The notes: a model not told the origin generated them from the letters alone. A stretch of DNA of 64,000 bases from Prorocentrum cordatum (GCA_963575745.1 CAUYUJ010016294.1:336133-400132); one strand, 5' to 3'. Numbered from the stretch's first letter, positions 1-10,227 are shown. Translations and numbers: made by a program.

Positions 1-40
1 TTCTAAAGATAAAATCGCGCATCTGCGCCCCATCTTTGTG

Positions 41-110
41 CGCACCACTAGAACTTCAGAAAAAACGTCAGGCTGACGTTTCTCAGATTTTTTTCTGAAG
101 TTTAACGTTG
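41..110. repeat. Foldback repeat, ACGTCAG/CTGACGT type (copy 1)
   Basis: An AACTTCAG...ACGTCAG arm is followed at once by its complement CTGACGT...CTGAAGTT, so this stretch can fold into a hairpin. It is the first of four sites per long-repeat copy built from the same two words, (T)CTGACGTT and (T)CTGAAGTT. Confidence 0.7.
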
Positions 111-177
111 TCGACCGCTACAAACCTCAAACCACACACCTACACAACGCAGATGTCTTCGTGAACTCAATATGGTG

Positions 178-452
178 GTTATGGTGATGATGATGTCGAT
201 GATGCATATTCATGAGTGTGTTGATGGTGATGACGATGGAGACGAAGACGATGGTGATGGTGATGATGAAGAATGTGATGAATGATGATGATGATGACGA
301 TGATGATGATGAGGATGATGATGGGGATGATGATGATGATGATGGTGCTGATGCGGATGATGGTGATGATGATGATGATAATGTTGATGATTATGATGAT
401 GCTGATGATGGTGATGATGATGGTGATGGTGATGATGACGATGGTGGCGATC
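178..452. repeat. GAT/ATG trinucleotide microsatellite
   Basis: An imperfect (GATGAT)n tract that is open in several frames, giving runs of Asp, Met or Ile. It lies between the first foldback and the relict spliced leader. The frames are repeat artefacts, not a gene. Confidence 0.9.
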
Positions 453-735
453 ATGTCGCCCTCTTCCTTTTTATTTCCTCCTCTGCTTCCTCATCACATC
501 CTCCGTACTCTCCCTCATCCTCCCCCCTCCCTCCCTCGTTCTACACACCCTTCCTCAATTATATGCATCCACCGTTCCCTTCTTCCACCGCCACTCCGCC
601 CCAACATTTCACTGTGCGTTCCCAACCTTCTGCTATCCGTCCTCATTGCGTCCACATTCCGTCATCGCCCATGGGGCCCATATCTCCCCAATCAATCATT
701 CGTAGCCCCTCTTCCTCCGAGCTCCTTTTTTAAAG
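453..735. other. Pyrimidine-rich spacer, no gene seen
   Basis: CT-rich sequence between the GAT microsatellite and the relict spliced leader. It is conserved at 46647-46915. I see no coding segment or RNA gene in it; it may be the upstream region of the gene that starts at 757. Confidence 0.5.
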
Positions 736-740
736 ACCTT

Positions 741-752
741 TTTTGGCTCAAG
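741..752 (+). other. Relict dinoflagellate spliced leader (3' end)
   Basis: The 12 bases TTTTGGCTCAAG equal the 3' end of the 22-nt dinoflagellate spliced leader. They stand four bases before an ATG at 757. A genomic copy of the leader before a start codon is known in dinoflagellates as the mark of an mRNA that was reverse-transcribed and reinserted. It is conserved in copy 2. Confidence 0.8.
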
Positions 753-756
753 CGCG

Positions 757-2639
757 ATGGCTCAGGCGTCGTGCCTGGCCCTGCGATACGGGGTCCGCGG
801 ACCCCCTGGCCTCGGCGAGCCACGCATAGGATGTCGTGGAGGTCGGGGACGCGCCCCCCGACCTTCCCCTGGGCCGCGGCTCGCCCAAGAAGCCGCGCAG
901 GTACTGGATCGAGGGCCTTCTGGCTCGAGCCAGTCCCTGCCCTTGGCCAGGCTGCCCCGACACCATCGCGATGCTCCCTGGCGCGCCTCGGGCGGGTGGG
1001 CCATGGCCCTCCGCCTGGTGCGCGGATGGCGGCTGGGCCCCAGGGTAACCTGGGCGCCTCACCATCGCGCCCGTGGTCCACAGGCCACGCCCGTGCTCTG
1101 GTCTGCGCATGACCTGGTGCGACAACCAAAACCCCCTCCCCCTCCCCCCCTCTCCCTCCCCCTCCCTCCCCCTCCCTCCCCCTCTCTCCCCCTCTCTCCC
1201 CCTCCCTCCCCATTCCCCTTCCCTCCCCCTCCCTCCTCATCCCCCTCTCCCTTCCCCCCCCCCTCCCCCTCCCCCTCCCCCTCCCAATCCCCCCCCCTTC
1301 CCTGCCTTAATCCTGCTGTCCATCATTGTCATTCCGCCCGTCGATCATCTTCCCCACTCTGTTCTCAAGCATTTGGGCTCGAGCTTCGGCCCCACACAAT
1401 TTTGTCTCTATTTTTATTTTTGTATGTCAAGTGTTCCCCGTCGTGTCCCTGTGGCCGAGATCGACCCAATGCAGTTGGGCAACGAATTCAAGAAACACGC
1501 ACTGGCCCAGGGATGCAAAAACGCATTCGCACCCCATTCTTACAACTTCTTAACTAAACCTCGGGCGGCACGCGCCAGATCGCTCCACAACATGTTCGCG
1601 TTGGTGGGCATTCTGAAAATACTCTATTACACCATCCCACCGTCCCTGCTCCGCTCCCCTCCTCGTTCGTCCGTTCCACCGCTTCCCAATGTACTCCGTC
1701 CTTTCCGTTCCCTCGTCCTCGTTCCTCCCGTCGCGCACTCATCCGCCGCCTCCCCAGGTAGATCTGCTCCTGAAAAACATTCCGAACGCCGAGTGCAAAT
1801 GGAGCTGTCTGCGAGGCGCGTGCCTCGTGGTCATCGACAAACACCCCCGTGCACTAATAAACATGAGGAGGCGGATGGGGAGGAGGAGGAGGGGGGATGA
1901 ACATGACGAGGATGAATGAGGAGGAGGAGGAGGAGTGAGATGAGGTGGACGGGGGAGAATGTATGGGACTGAGGGGTGTGGGAGAAGATGGGGATGGCGG
2001 GGGCAAGGACGTGTATACGTGTGAGGTTGTACCTATGCCGATATCGAGAACGCGTATATGGCATGATCCTGAATCATGCTTGGCGTTTAGAAAACATAAG
2101 TGATAACACCTGTGTATGGCGTTTATCTGAAGTTTATCTGACGTAGTCTGGAAACTTGTTTGGCGTTTTACTGAAGTTTGATATATATATATACACATAC
2201 ATACCAACGTTCACCAATAATGGCAGTATATGAATCAAACTTCAAGACACCCGCATGCAACCTTCAGGGTAACATCGCAGAAACTTCAGACAAACGTCAG
2301 ACAACCGTCATACAAACGTCAGACAAACTTCATACAAGCGTCAGACAAACTTCATACAAACGTCAGAAAAACGTTAGACATGATTCAGGGCCGTGTCATG
2401 CACACGTTCTCGATATCGCGTTACGCACGATATCATATAGTTCGACATCTAGTTTCCTGACATTCCTCTCATTTCTATACAAGTGTGTCCCTCCCTCTCC
2501 ACATCCGGTATCCCAAGTGCTGCAAAGAGGACGCGTCGGCGCCATCGTTGTTTCGCGCTGGTTCACTGGCCGAGAAGTTGATGGTCAGCAGGGCCACTCA
2601 AACTATGAGTTCGACAAACCAACGCGTCGCCTGATCTGA
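757..2639 (+). CDS. Putative multi-exon gene 1 behind a relict spliced leader
   Basis: The start is the ATG at 757, four bases after the relict leader. A first coding segment 757-900 (begins MAQASC, ends LAQEAAQ) stops at a CGCAG|GTACTG donor. Further coding-looking segments follow near 1464-1570 (IDPMQLGNEFKKHALAQGC), 1759-1860 (VDLLLKNIPNAECKWSCLRG) and 2520-2639 (RVGAIVVSRWFTGREVDG, stop TGA at 2637). C-rich and AT-rich stretches between them look intronic. The exon joins are not proven, and the homopolymer at about 1518 differs from copy 2, which changes the reading frame of the second segment. I do not recognise the product. A hairpin follows the stop at once. Confidence 0.4.
1128..1310 (+). 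repeat. C-rich tract, probably intronic
   Basis: Nearly pure (CCCTCC)n/poly-C sequence between the first and second coding segments of gene 1. Copy 2 (47310-47478) has the same tract with different run lengths. The proline frames through it are artefacts. Confidence 0.75.
2105..2385. repeat. Foldback repeat with tandem ACTTCA/ACGTCAGAC words
   Basis: The left side has ATCTGAAGTTTATCTGACG words; the right side has many AAACTTCAGACAAACGTC words, their complements. About 100 bp of AT-rich sequence, including a TATATATATA run, forms the loop. Copy 2 is at 48285-48555. It lies between the third and fourth coding segments of gene 1, so it is likely in an intron. Confidence 0.7.
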
Positions 2640-2666
2640 CCGTGGCCCCACAGCCACGGTTGGATC
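2633..2666 (+). other. Hairpin at the 3' end of gene 1
   Basis: GATC..ACCGTGGC and GCCACGGT..GATC are complementary around a 6-base loop and overlap the stop codon at 2637. The copy at 48806-48839 is identical, which suggests a transcript 3'-end structure, though no function is shown. Confidence 0.5.
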
Positions 2667-3083
2667 AGACGACGTGCCAGTTTGCTGAAATTGTGATTTG
2701 AGCCACAGGTGATCCTGAAACATCTGCGGCGCATCAGGGACAACAGTATCAGATTGCGCCAGGCCCGTGGCGCACGGGAGGGGGGATGGGTGAATGGTGA
2801 GGTGGGCAGGATGGAGGAATGGGATTGATTGGAGGACGAGGTGTGGTGGGGACGTTAGGGTAGCGTTGTGGGGTGGAAGTGTAGGAAACGGTGGGTAACG
2901 ACGTGGGGTACATTTGATGATTGAGGATGAGAGTTGTAGTCGTCGTTGTCGTCGTTGCCGTCGTTAGTGCCACCGTCGCCACCGATGTCGTCGCCGCGGT
3001 CGGTGTCGCCGTCGCCGCCGTCGTCGACGACGGCGGCGGCGCATCTCGCCGTCTCGTCGCCATCGCCGCCGCGCGGCGCAGAG
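2667..3083. other. Spacer with GTCGCC-type repeats, start of gene 2 not resolved
   Basis: No gene is certain here. From about 2925 a GTCGTC/GCCGTC triplet-rich stretch stays open in three frames up to the first clear coding segment of gene 2. It may contain the true 5' exon, but the low complexity prevents a start call. Confidence 0.4.
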
Positions 3084-4208
3084 GCGGTCAAGGACTGCAC
3101 GCCCGCTGAGAAAGATAGCATCAACCACTTCCTCTTCGCCATGGGCCGCCCTGCTGTGCCCATCGACGAGGACTCGTGCGATTTAGCAGTGATGACGATG
3201 ATGAGGTTGAAGGAGAATGCAGGAGGATGGTGATGAGGATGCGGGTGACAGTGCAATGATGAGGAGGACGGGTGGACGACGCGGAGGAAGATGAGGAGGA
3301 TGAGGATGGGAGGAGGGGGCGAGGAGGAGGAGGGTGATGGGGCTACGAGGACGAGTAATGATGGCGACAACGAGGAGGTGGATGAGGATGAGGAGGAGCG
3401 AGATAGGGCAGATGGGGGTATGGAGATGGGATATGGTAGTAGGGAGTAGGGGGGGAGGAGGATGAGGATGGGGGTAGGGAGGAGGGGGAGATAGGTGCCG
3501 TCTTCGCCCCGACGTCGTTGTTACCGTCATCGTGCGTGGTGCCATTGTCGCAACCGTCGCCAATCGTAATCGCGGTATGTTTTTGGTTTTGCACGTGCCG
3601 TCGCCGTTGCAGCCGTCGCCACTATCATCGTATCTGTCATTGTCGTCACCGCGGTCGCTCGTTCCCCGCCAGGACGTCGCCATCGTGGCCGACGCGTCCG
3701 AGGAGGAGGATGAACGCGCCGACGCGCCCGTGAAGGATATTTGACCGAATGGAAAGGGAGTGGGTGTTGATGGTATGGATGATGGGTGACATGGCGGAGG
3801 CTAGGTGGAGAAATATGAGGGATAGGAGGAGGGGGAGGGATAGGAGGAGGATATGACATATGAGAAATATGAAAAATAGCAGGGATATGATATGTGCGAG
3901 AGCAGTCGGACGTCAACCCGACGTCGGAGGAATGTCAGGCAGACGTCAAGCGTCTGGCTGACATCTCTCCGATATCGGTCTGACGTCCGCCTACTCGTGC
4001 ACGACTATGTTTCACGCGTCGTCGTCGCCGGCCCGATGAGGACGCCGCGGGGGCCGAGGACGCGACCATCTCCGAGTCCGACACCGACGAGGACTACGAG
4101 GAGACCGACAAGAAGGCCGACGAGGAGGCCGACGAGGAGACCGACGAGGAGGACGAGGCCGACGCCGAGGAGAACAACTTGGCGAAGGCCTCCCCCCGTT
4201 TGGCGTAA
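3084..4208 (+). CDS. Acidic protein, gene 2 (three exons, GA-AG introns proposed)
   Basis: Three coding segments read in one phase. The first ends at 3170 and contains NHFLFAMGRPAVPIDE. The second, 3673-3735, encodes 21 residues (DVAIVADASEEEDERADAPVK). The third, 4041-4208, encodes a strongly acidic tail rich in DEE and KAD words and ends with LAKASPRLA and TAA. Each join is AG|GA on both sides, so introns 3171-3672 and 3736-4040 would be of the GA-AG class known in dinoflagellates. Intron 2 holds a foldback repeat. Copy 2 has four extra codons in the acidic tail without loss of frame, which supports real coding. Function unknown; an acidic nuclear or chromatin-type tail is only a guess. The 5' end is unresolved. 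Confidence 0.5.
3895..3990. repeat. Foldback repeat, GACGTC type, inside gene 2 intron
   Basis: GACGTCAACCCGACGTC on the left and GACATC...GACGTCC on the right can pair around GGCAGACGTCAAGCGTCTGGC, itself a short palindrome. Copy 2 is at 50074-50170. Confidence 0.6.
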
Positions 4209-4804
4209 GCGACCCTCCCCCTCCCCGTCATTCGTTGCTTCCCCTCACCCTCCTTTCCACAACTTTCCTGTCTCCCCTCCCTCCTCCCCCTCCCCCCATC
4301 TCACGTTCCCTCCCCTCTTCCGCACCCCCTCCCGCTCTCCCTCCTCCCGTCATCCTCCCCTCCCCCCTTGCTCCCTCCAAAATTCCTTTCCCAAATCCTC
4401 TCCAAAGTTCCTCTAACGGCCCGCCTACATCCCGCCCCCCTCGCCGCCCCCGCCGCAATCCTCCTTCCGTCGTCCTCCATTGCGTCGCCTCATCGTCGCC
4501 CCCACCGTCGTCATCTTTCCGTCGTCATCCCTCACGTCGCTCCCTCGTCGCGCCCCATCCCGCTTCCCATGTTCCGCGCCCCCCCTCCCGTCCGCGTCGC
4601 CCCACCTCCCGTGTCATCCTGTCGCCGCCCCCCTCATCATCACCTCCAAACTCCATCATCTGTGTTTTTTTCCCGCCCATCCTGTGGTGTTGGGTCCTCG
4701 TTTTGAAGGGACGGCGCCCAGCGTTCCTCTCCTTCCTTCCCGCCCTCATCCCCCTCCTCCCTCCTCCCCCATCATTGCTTCTGCTCTCGGCACACCTCTC
4801 GCAC
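4209..4804. other. Pyrimidine-rich spacer between gene 2 and the satellite
   Basis: CT-rich sequence with CCTCC and CGTC repeats and no coding segment that I trust. It is conserved in copy 2 (50400-50996). Long proline/serine frames here come from base composition. Confidence 0.6.
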
Positions 4805-5480
4805 GTTTCGTAACCTCATGGGGGGCTCCACCGACGGCCCCAGTAAGGGTGTCCACATGCGGTTCCCCCATCCAGGGCAGCGTTTTGTAATCTCATAGTG
4901 AGCTCCACCGAATGCCCCAGTGGTGGTGTCCACATGCGGTTCCCCCACCCAGGGCAGCGCTTCGTAGCCCCATAGTGAGCTCCACCGAAGGCCCCAATGG
5001 GGGTGTCCACATGCGGTTCCCCCACCCAGGGCAGCGTGCCGTAGCCCCATATGGAGCTCCACCGAAGGCCCCAGTGGGGGCGTCCACATGCGGTTCCCCC
5101 ACCCAGGACAGCAGTTCGTAGCCCCCATCAGGAGCTCCACCGTAGGCACCAGTGGGGGTGTCCACTTGCGGTTCCCCAACCCAGGGCAGCGCTTCGTAGC
5201 CCCAGGTGGAGCTCCACCGTAGGCGCCAGCGGGGCTGTCCGCATGCGGTTCCCCCTACCCAGGGCAGCGCTTCGTAGCCCCAGAGGGAGCTCCACTGTAG
5301 GTCACAGTGGGGGGTGTCCGCATGCGGTTCCCCCACCTAGGGCAGCGTGTGAAGGCCCCAGTTGGGGCGCCCGCGTGCGGTCCCCCCACCCAGGGTAGCG
5401 CTTCGTAGCCCCACAGGGAGCTCCACCGAAGGCCCCAGTGGGGGTGTTCGCATGCGTCTGCCCTACCCAGGGGTAGCGCC
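4805..5480 (-). repeat. 77-bp satellite array, inverted orientation (copy 1)
   Basis: Tandem units of 77 bp. Read on the minus strand, each has the core CACCCCCACTGGGGCCTTCG and a GGAGCTCC. About nine units are present here. The same unit forms the array at 18520-19641 in the opposite orientation. The distal edge (CGGTGGCGCTACC..CTGGGTAGG, about 5460-5490) is shared with the edge of that array at about 18505-18530, so the array has a defined end. Open frames crossing it (PSVELPMGL, WSSLWGYEALP) are repeat translations. Confidence 0.95.
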
Positions 5481-5564
5481 ACCGAACACGATATTCATAG
5501 TTGCAGTATTCACAGCTGCGTATGGTTGTGTCATTTGCCAGGCTAATGGTTCACACGTCCTCAA

Positions 5565-6846
5565 ATGCGTGCTTTCCATAGCCATGGCGCGATGGTAGCA
5601 GCGCGTCGCGCCTCGGAAGGGCGACGATGGGGCGCGAAGTTACACGCGTTTCGCGTGCCCGAACTCCCGCGGGGCAAAGCAATCTGGCCTCTGGGCCTCA
5701 AACCCCACCCCCCCCCCCCCCCCGCGCGGCAGCACCGAAGGGCGCGATAATGCCTCGTCTCGCGCCTCGCGGCCTGCCCGCCAACGCGCGGTGGTGTGCG
5801 TCGGTAACAGCGCTCCCCCCCGTCGATCGCCTCACCTTGGTGCCCCCCCTCTTCCACGTCCGTCGTGTCCGTGCCGTGCGTAGCCAGTTTTGGCCCGAGC
5901 GTGGGGTTGCTCGGCCGTGCGTTTCGCATCCTCAGGCCTGCTGCCGTCGACATGAACCATTCCCAGAAATGGTACGATGCGCGAGGATTTTGCCCCCACC
6001 GTTTTGCTAAACTATTGGCGCCTCAATATACCGTGGTGTGGAAACTGGTCGAACACGTTATTCCCATCATTTTCTTCTATATGCCTGATGACCGCGGCCT
6101 CGTTATTCTGGAGTGTCGCCCTGATGCAGGTGATATTGCAGCTGCAGCCCAAGCTAGTGGCCCAACTATGATTGTGGATTCCCAATATGGACCATACATG
6201 AATATCAGGCGGTTGATTGGATTCGAAGCTATATTTCGTTTATGTGTGAGAGTAGTCGCTGGTGGCACAGCGTGGATATCGCCTGGTATAAGAACGTGGC
6301 TATGTACGCACCAATTGAGATGGAAATGTAACCCACAAGGTGACGATGGCCTATTTCCAGTTCGCGAGGCCAACTCCGAGGTCATGAAGTGGTGTACCTT
6401 GTCTGTCATCATGTGGCTCAGAAAGGTGTGTATCATCAACGTATGCCCACACATACCCTCACCCTCCTCATCCTCTGCCCCCCTCTTTCTCCTCCACCTC
6501 CTCCTCCATCATCCTCCCTCATCCCCCTCCCGCCTCTTCCACCTCCCTCATCCTCCGCCTCTCCTCATCCTCATCGTCCTCCTCATCCTCCTCCTCGTCC
6601 CCTTGTCATCCTCGTCCGCATCGTCCGCCCAACCTGGCACCCTCCTGACCATCCCCCATTCCCCCTCTCCACCCATCCGTCTCCCCCATCTCCACCTCCC
6701 CAATTCCCCACCCCGCCACTGCCACCCTCTCCTCCCTCCCCCCCCCCCCCCCCCCCCCCGCCACTCCCCACTTACCCCTCTCTGCCCTTCCCTCGCCACC
6801 CTCCTGACCCTTTTCCCTTCCCCCTCTCCGCATTTCCATGTCTCTC

Positions 6847-6907
<61 letters not shown>

Positions 6908-7889
6908 TCCCAACGCTTCCCCCCGTCTGACAGCGCCCGTCGCCTACCATGTTGCGCTGAAGGTGCACGTCGTCTGGCAGCACCCCCCGTCTACCATGCT
7001 GTGGTCGTTTCAGTATACAGAACGACTCATCAGTTTAATTTTGACGTTCATGACTCGGAGTTGGATCATCAACGCTGAGAACCGCATCAAGGAAATCAAT
7101 ATATATCACGGCGACGCCCAGTTCAGAGAGCTGGAGCGGGCCGCGATTGGTTCTAAACGAGATTTCCATATGACGATGATGTTGATCAGGATGGTTTTAG
7201 ATCATCATGCTCAACATCATCATCATCATCACATGGAAATCTTGATTGGGCCATTGGAGGCCAAAAAGAACTCGATGACAATGACCATGTAGTTCGAAAT
7301 CATCGGCGGTGTCGTCAACAACTTGCACCGCTCGCATGTTCTGAACCGCCAGAAAAGCATGATATCATTCATGAGGCTCGCTCCTCCGTCTGATGCTGAG
7401 ACTGCGACTGGTGCTGGGACAGATGCTACACCAATTAAGCGGCGGCGAATTATGTCCAAGACTCCAGATTCCAGTGCAGCTACTCCAACTGGTTCAATTC
7501 CACCAGCTGATATTGCACCAAATTCACCAACTGGTGCTAGTTCACTGGCGGCGTCACCAACTGGTTCGATGCCACCGACTTCAGCGAGCTGGTCTGCGGG
7601 CCTTTCGTCTTCGGCGTACTCGTTCACGGACATTGCGAAGGAATATATTATGTCAAGTGGCAGTTCACCAACACCTTCGACAGTTATGCCATCAAGCATT
7701 TCAGCATCGCCTTCGGCGGGTACTCCGGCAAGCAGTTCAGCAACACCGTCGGCAGGCACTTCAGCAAGCAGTTCGGCAACACGTGTGGCAGGCACTTCAG
7801 CAAGCAGTTCATCAACTCATTCGGCAGGCACTTCAGCTGATATTCCAGATGACGAGATTATTGCCATGGCAAAGTGGCTGAAAGTCTGA
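5565..7889 (+). pseudogene. Gene 3, MTase-like dinoflagellate family protein, interrupted
   Basis: A first segment 5565-5700 (MRAFHSHG..., ending in AIWPLGLK) precedes the main exon (about 5970-6425). That exon contains VILECRPDAGDIAAA, MNIRRLIGFEAIFR and VVAGGTAWISPGIRTW. I recall unnamed multi-copy dinoflagellate proteins with the same order of motifs, which loosely echo C5-methyltransferase motifs I and IV; that link is weak inference. An intron 6426-6962 (AAG|GTG ... AAG|GTG) keeps phase and joins WLRK to VHVVWQHPPSTMLW. After it the frame meets TAG at 7290-7292, where copy 2 has TAT. The same frame then continues to 7889 with four copies of a 12-residue Ser/Ala/Thr repeat and the end IAMAKWLKV. 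Copy 1 is therefore probably a pseudogene. Confidence 0.55.
6481..6904 (+). repeat. Poly-C and CCTCC-rich intron body (gene 3)
   Basis: The intron of gene 3 is almost purely pyrimidine and includes an unbroken run of about 55 C residues (about 6850-6904). Copy 2 (53100-53543) has several shorter runs. Such runs are prone to slippage and sequencing error. Confidence 0.85.
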
Positions 7890-8718
7890 TGATGCCAGCA
7901 GGTATTCGATGACGACGTAACCGTCAACGTATATTCGGTATTCGATTCTGATGCGTTCAGCAGATATTCGAAGTGATTCAACTTATGAGGCGGGGTGGAC
8001 GGTCACGGTCGACAGCAGGTGTGCGACACATTATCTCGAATGTGATTTGGGACATATCGTATTAGATATGAACATGTTTTCAGATCGAATGGGTTGCCCG
8101 TGCGTGCTGGAAAATGATTCCTATCGATCTGTCGTTATCGTTCATCATCTGCACACTCATCAACCACGATCTTGCATCACTACGGTCATCATATAGTCAC
8201 GACCGCTCATCATTCACACGCGTGCACCATCAGGTATTCACGACCACCGATCATTAATGGCAATCACCATTCACCATCATTTGTACTTCACGATTATATG
8301 AACGACGTGAATGGTGGTATGTATGGGGTACGACACAAAGGGCGGCGAAAACTGATGACAAGCCGATGGCGGCACATCATACATAGATGGTGATGAAAAC
8401 AATGGTGATAAGCACACTGATGACGTTTATGGTTGCACATTATGCTATAATTGTACATTAAGTACTGGTTGGACCTTATGTTTATATGGTTGTTTTGGTT
8501 GCACGTTATGTTATGGCTGCACATGGTTATGGTCGCAATCATGTTATGGCTGCACATTCTGTGGCTATGTCATCCGACTGTGGCGGGAAGACGAAGTGGG
8601 CGTCGTTATGTCGTATCGGTAATCGTGCGACGTGCGTTGTGGCTTGAGATCTGCGTGGTGCAAAGATAATTGCGCGGTGTCAAATTCTGATTAGACGTTG
8701 CAGGTCATATCCCGATCA
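7890..8718. other. Spacer with TTATGGCTGCACAT tandem repeat
   Basis: No gene recognised. Around 8425-8570 a word close to TTATGGCTGCACATT is repeated about six times with variation. A possible, very degraded spliced leader (CGTGCGTTGTGGCTTGAG, 8631-8648) lies about 70 bases before the ATG at 8719. Copy 2 is 54534-55362. Confidence 0.4.
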
Positions 8719-9652
8719 ATGAGTGTGGGGTTGAGCGGGCTAGGGCGAGATGCGGAGTGTGCAGGAATCGACCGAGTCTTGATGTCGCCTCGGTCTTGCC
8801 AGGCATTGGGGCGCTGGCTGAAGTCCACCAAGAAGGTCGCGCCTGTGGATGCCACGCCCACGGTGACGCCGCCCAAGAAGAAGATCCCGCCCAAGACGAC
8901 CCCGCCCAAATCCGAGGATAAGTTGTTGCTCATGGCGAAGACTTACACGGCCGTGCCAACTCGGAAGCAGCAGCTGAAGGCACCACTTTTTTCGTTTCGC
9001 CTGAGACTTCCTCGCAGCACGTTTCGCCCGAGACATCGTCGCAACTCTGGGGTCCGAAATGCCGTGCGCGAGGTGGTCCAGTCCGTTACGCTGGAGACAT
9101 CCTCGCAACTCTGGGCTCCGAGATGACGTTCGGGATGAAGAGGAGGTGGTGGAGGAGGAGGAGGAGGAGGAGGTGCGACAACGACTGCGTCGATGATGAC
9201 GATGGCGAGTCCCCTGTTCGGTAGATATGCCGCCAGGCAGAGATCAACTTCGCCAAGTACGGCATGGATGAACATGATGATGATGATACGTGCGAGGTTG
9301 AGAAGCAGGCCACAACCGCGATGAAGCGCACCAAGAAGGGCGACAAAAAGTCGTCCGGCAAGGCGGGTTCGTCTTCTGATCCAGTGTGCTCGCAGTTTGT
9401 GTCGCGCAACCTCCCCCGCCGAGCCAGCCACCCCCTCTACGGTGAGCTGTATGCAGTGTATGCTAAGGATAACTCATATTGTGTGTACAGGCCAGATGAT
9501 ACGTCATCAAAAAAACGCTTCTTGTGGAATGCACGGGGAAGAAATTCGGTCGCCACGAGATTGCTCTTCGTGATGTGATGGTTCGTAGCTGCAAGAAGGC
9601 TCTGGATAAGAAATCCACCATTCAGTTTCGCGACTCGCTCATGAGGCAGTGA
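8719..9652 (+). CDS. Gene 4, Lys/Pro-rich basic protein (copy 1, frameshifted)
   Basis: The ATG at 8719 opens MSVGLSGLGRD. A likely exon begins after TTGCCAG at about 8804 and encodes ALGRWLKSTKKVAP, then a PPKKKIPPKTTPPK basic tract. A second coding segment near 9240-9450 encodes INFAKYGMDEH, an acidic run, KRTKKGDKKSSGKAG and ends ..RASHPLY before CTACG|GTGAGC. The last segment reads TLLVECTGKKFGRHEIAL, DVMVRSCKKALDKK and ends at TGA 9650-9652. With acceptor GGCCAG|ATGATAC the frame works only with eight A residues at about 9510; copy 1 has seven, copy 2 eight. The intervening 8990-9230 stretch holds a duplicated GAGACATC.TCGCAACTCTGG word. Function unknown; the basic tracts suggest nucleic-acid binding. 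Confidence 0.45.
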
Positions 9653-10227
9653 GATGAGCAAGGGAAATTCGCTTCGTTATCACAGATGTCCTTGGGGAGG
9701 GCACGCTTGCAACTCCGCTCTGATGAATGATTATAATGAGCGACGTCGGGTTTCAATATTCGGCGCAAGGGCGCCATTATTTTCAGGGTAGGAGGTGGTG
9801 GCTGAGATATCAGATATTGACGTGTGTCACCCATGCGCGCACATTGCCTCTGTTCGAAGATAATGAATCCCCCGTCAGATTGCGTTCCACGTGGCCAGGT
9901 TCAGGAGAGAGTGTTAGCCAGTCACCCATCATCAGCACGATTGGGCATCGGGCATACAATACACGCACCACTAATGGAATGGTGATTCACATCCCCACCC
10001 TGATCTCATATAACCCCTCTCCATCAGCATCACCGTCCGCATCCATGCCTCTTGCACATCCATTCTCCATCCCCGTATATTCACCACCCCGCACATCTCC
10101 ATCCCACCCCCCACCATCTCAATGTCAAACCAATATGCCTACAACATTGTGGAATGTGTAGTATGTAGAACAATGCATGTTCATGTATACGATTTCGTCA
10201 TGAACATATCATCATGGCACCAACTGG
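9653..10227. other. Spacer between genes 4 and 5
   Basis: No coding segment or RNA gene that I can support. The sequence is mixed and contains short CCATC/CACCC words. It is conserved in copy 2 (56306-56883) at about 97-98% by eye. Confidence 0.5.

Noticed and set aside
179-1112. Poly-Ile, poly-Asp and poly-Met frames
   Set aside because: GAT/ATG microsatellite read in different frames; no conserved protein outside the repeat.
8390-8570. tRNA or other small RNA gene in the GCACATTATG repeats
   Set aside because: No cloverleaf or conserved box could be drawn; it is a short tandem repeat. I found no tRNA, rRNA or snRNA gene elsewhere in the window by eye.
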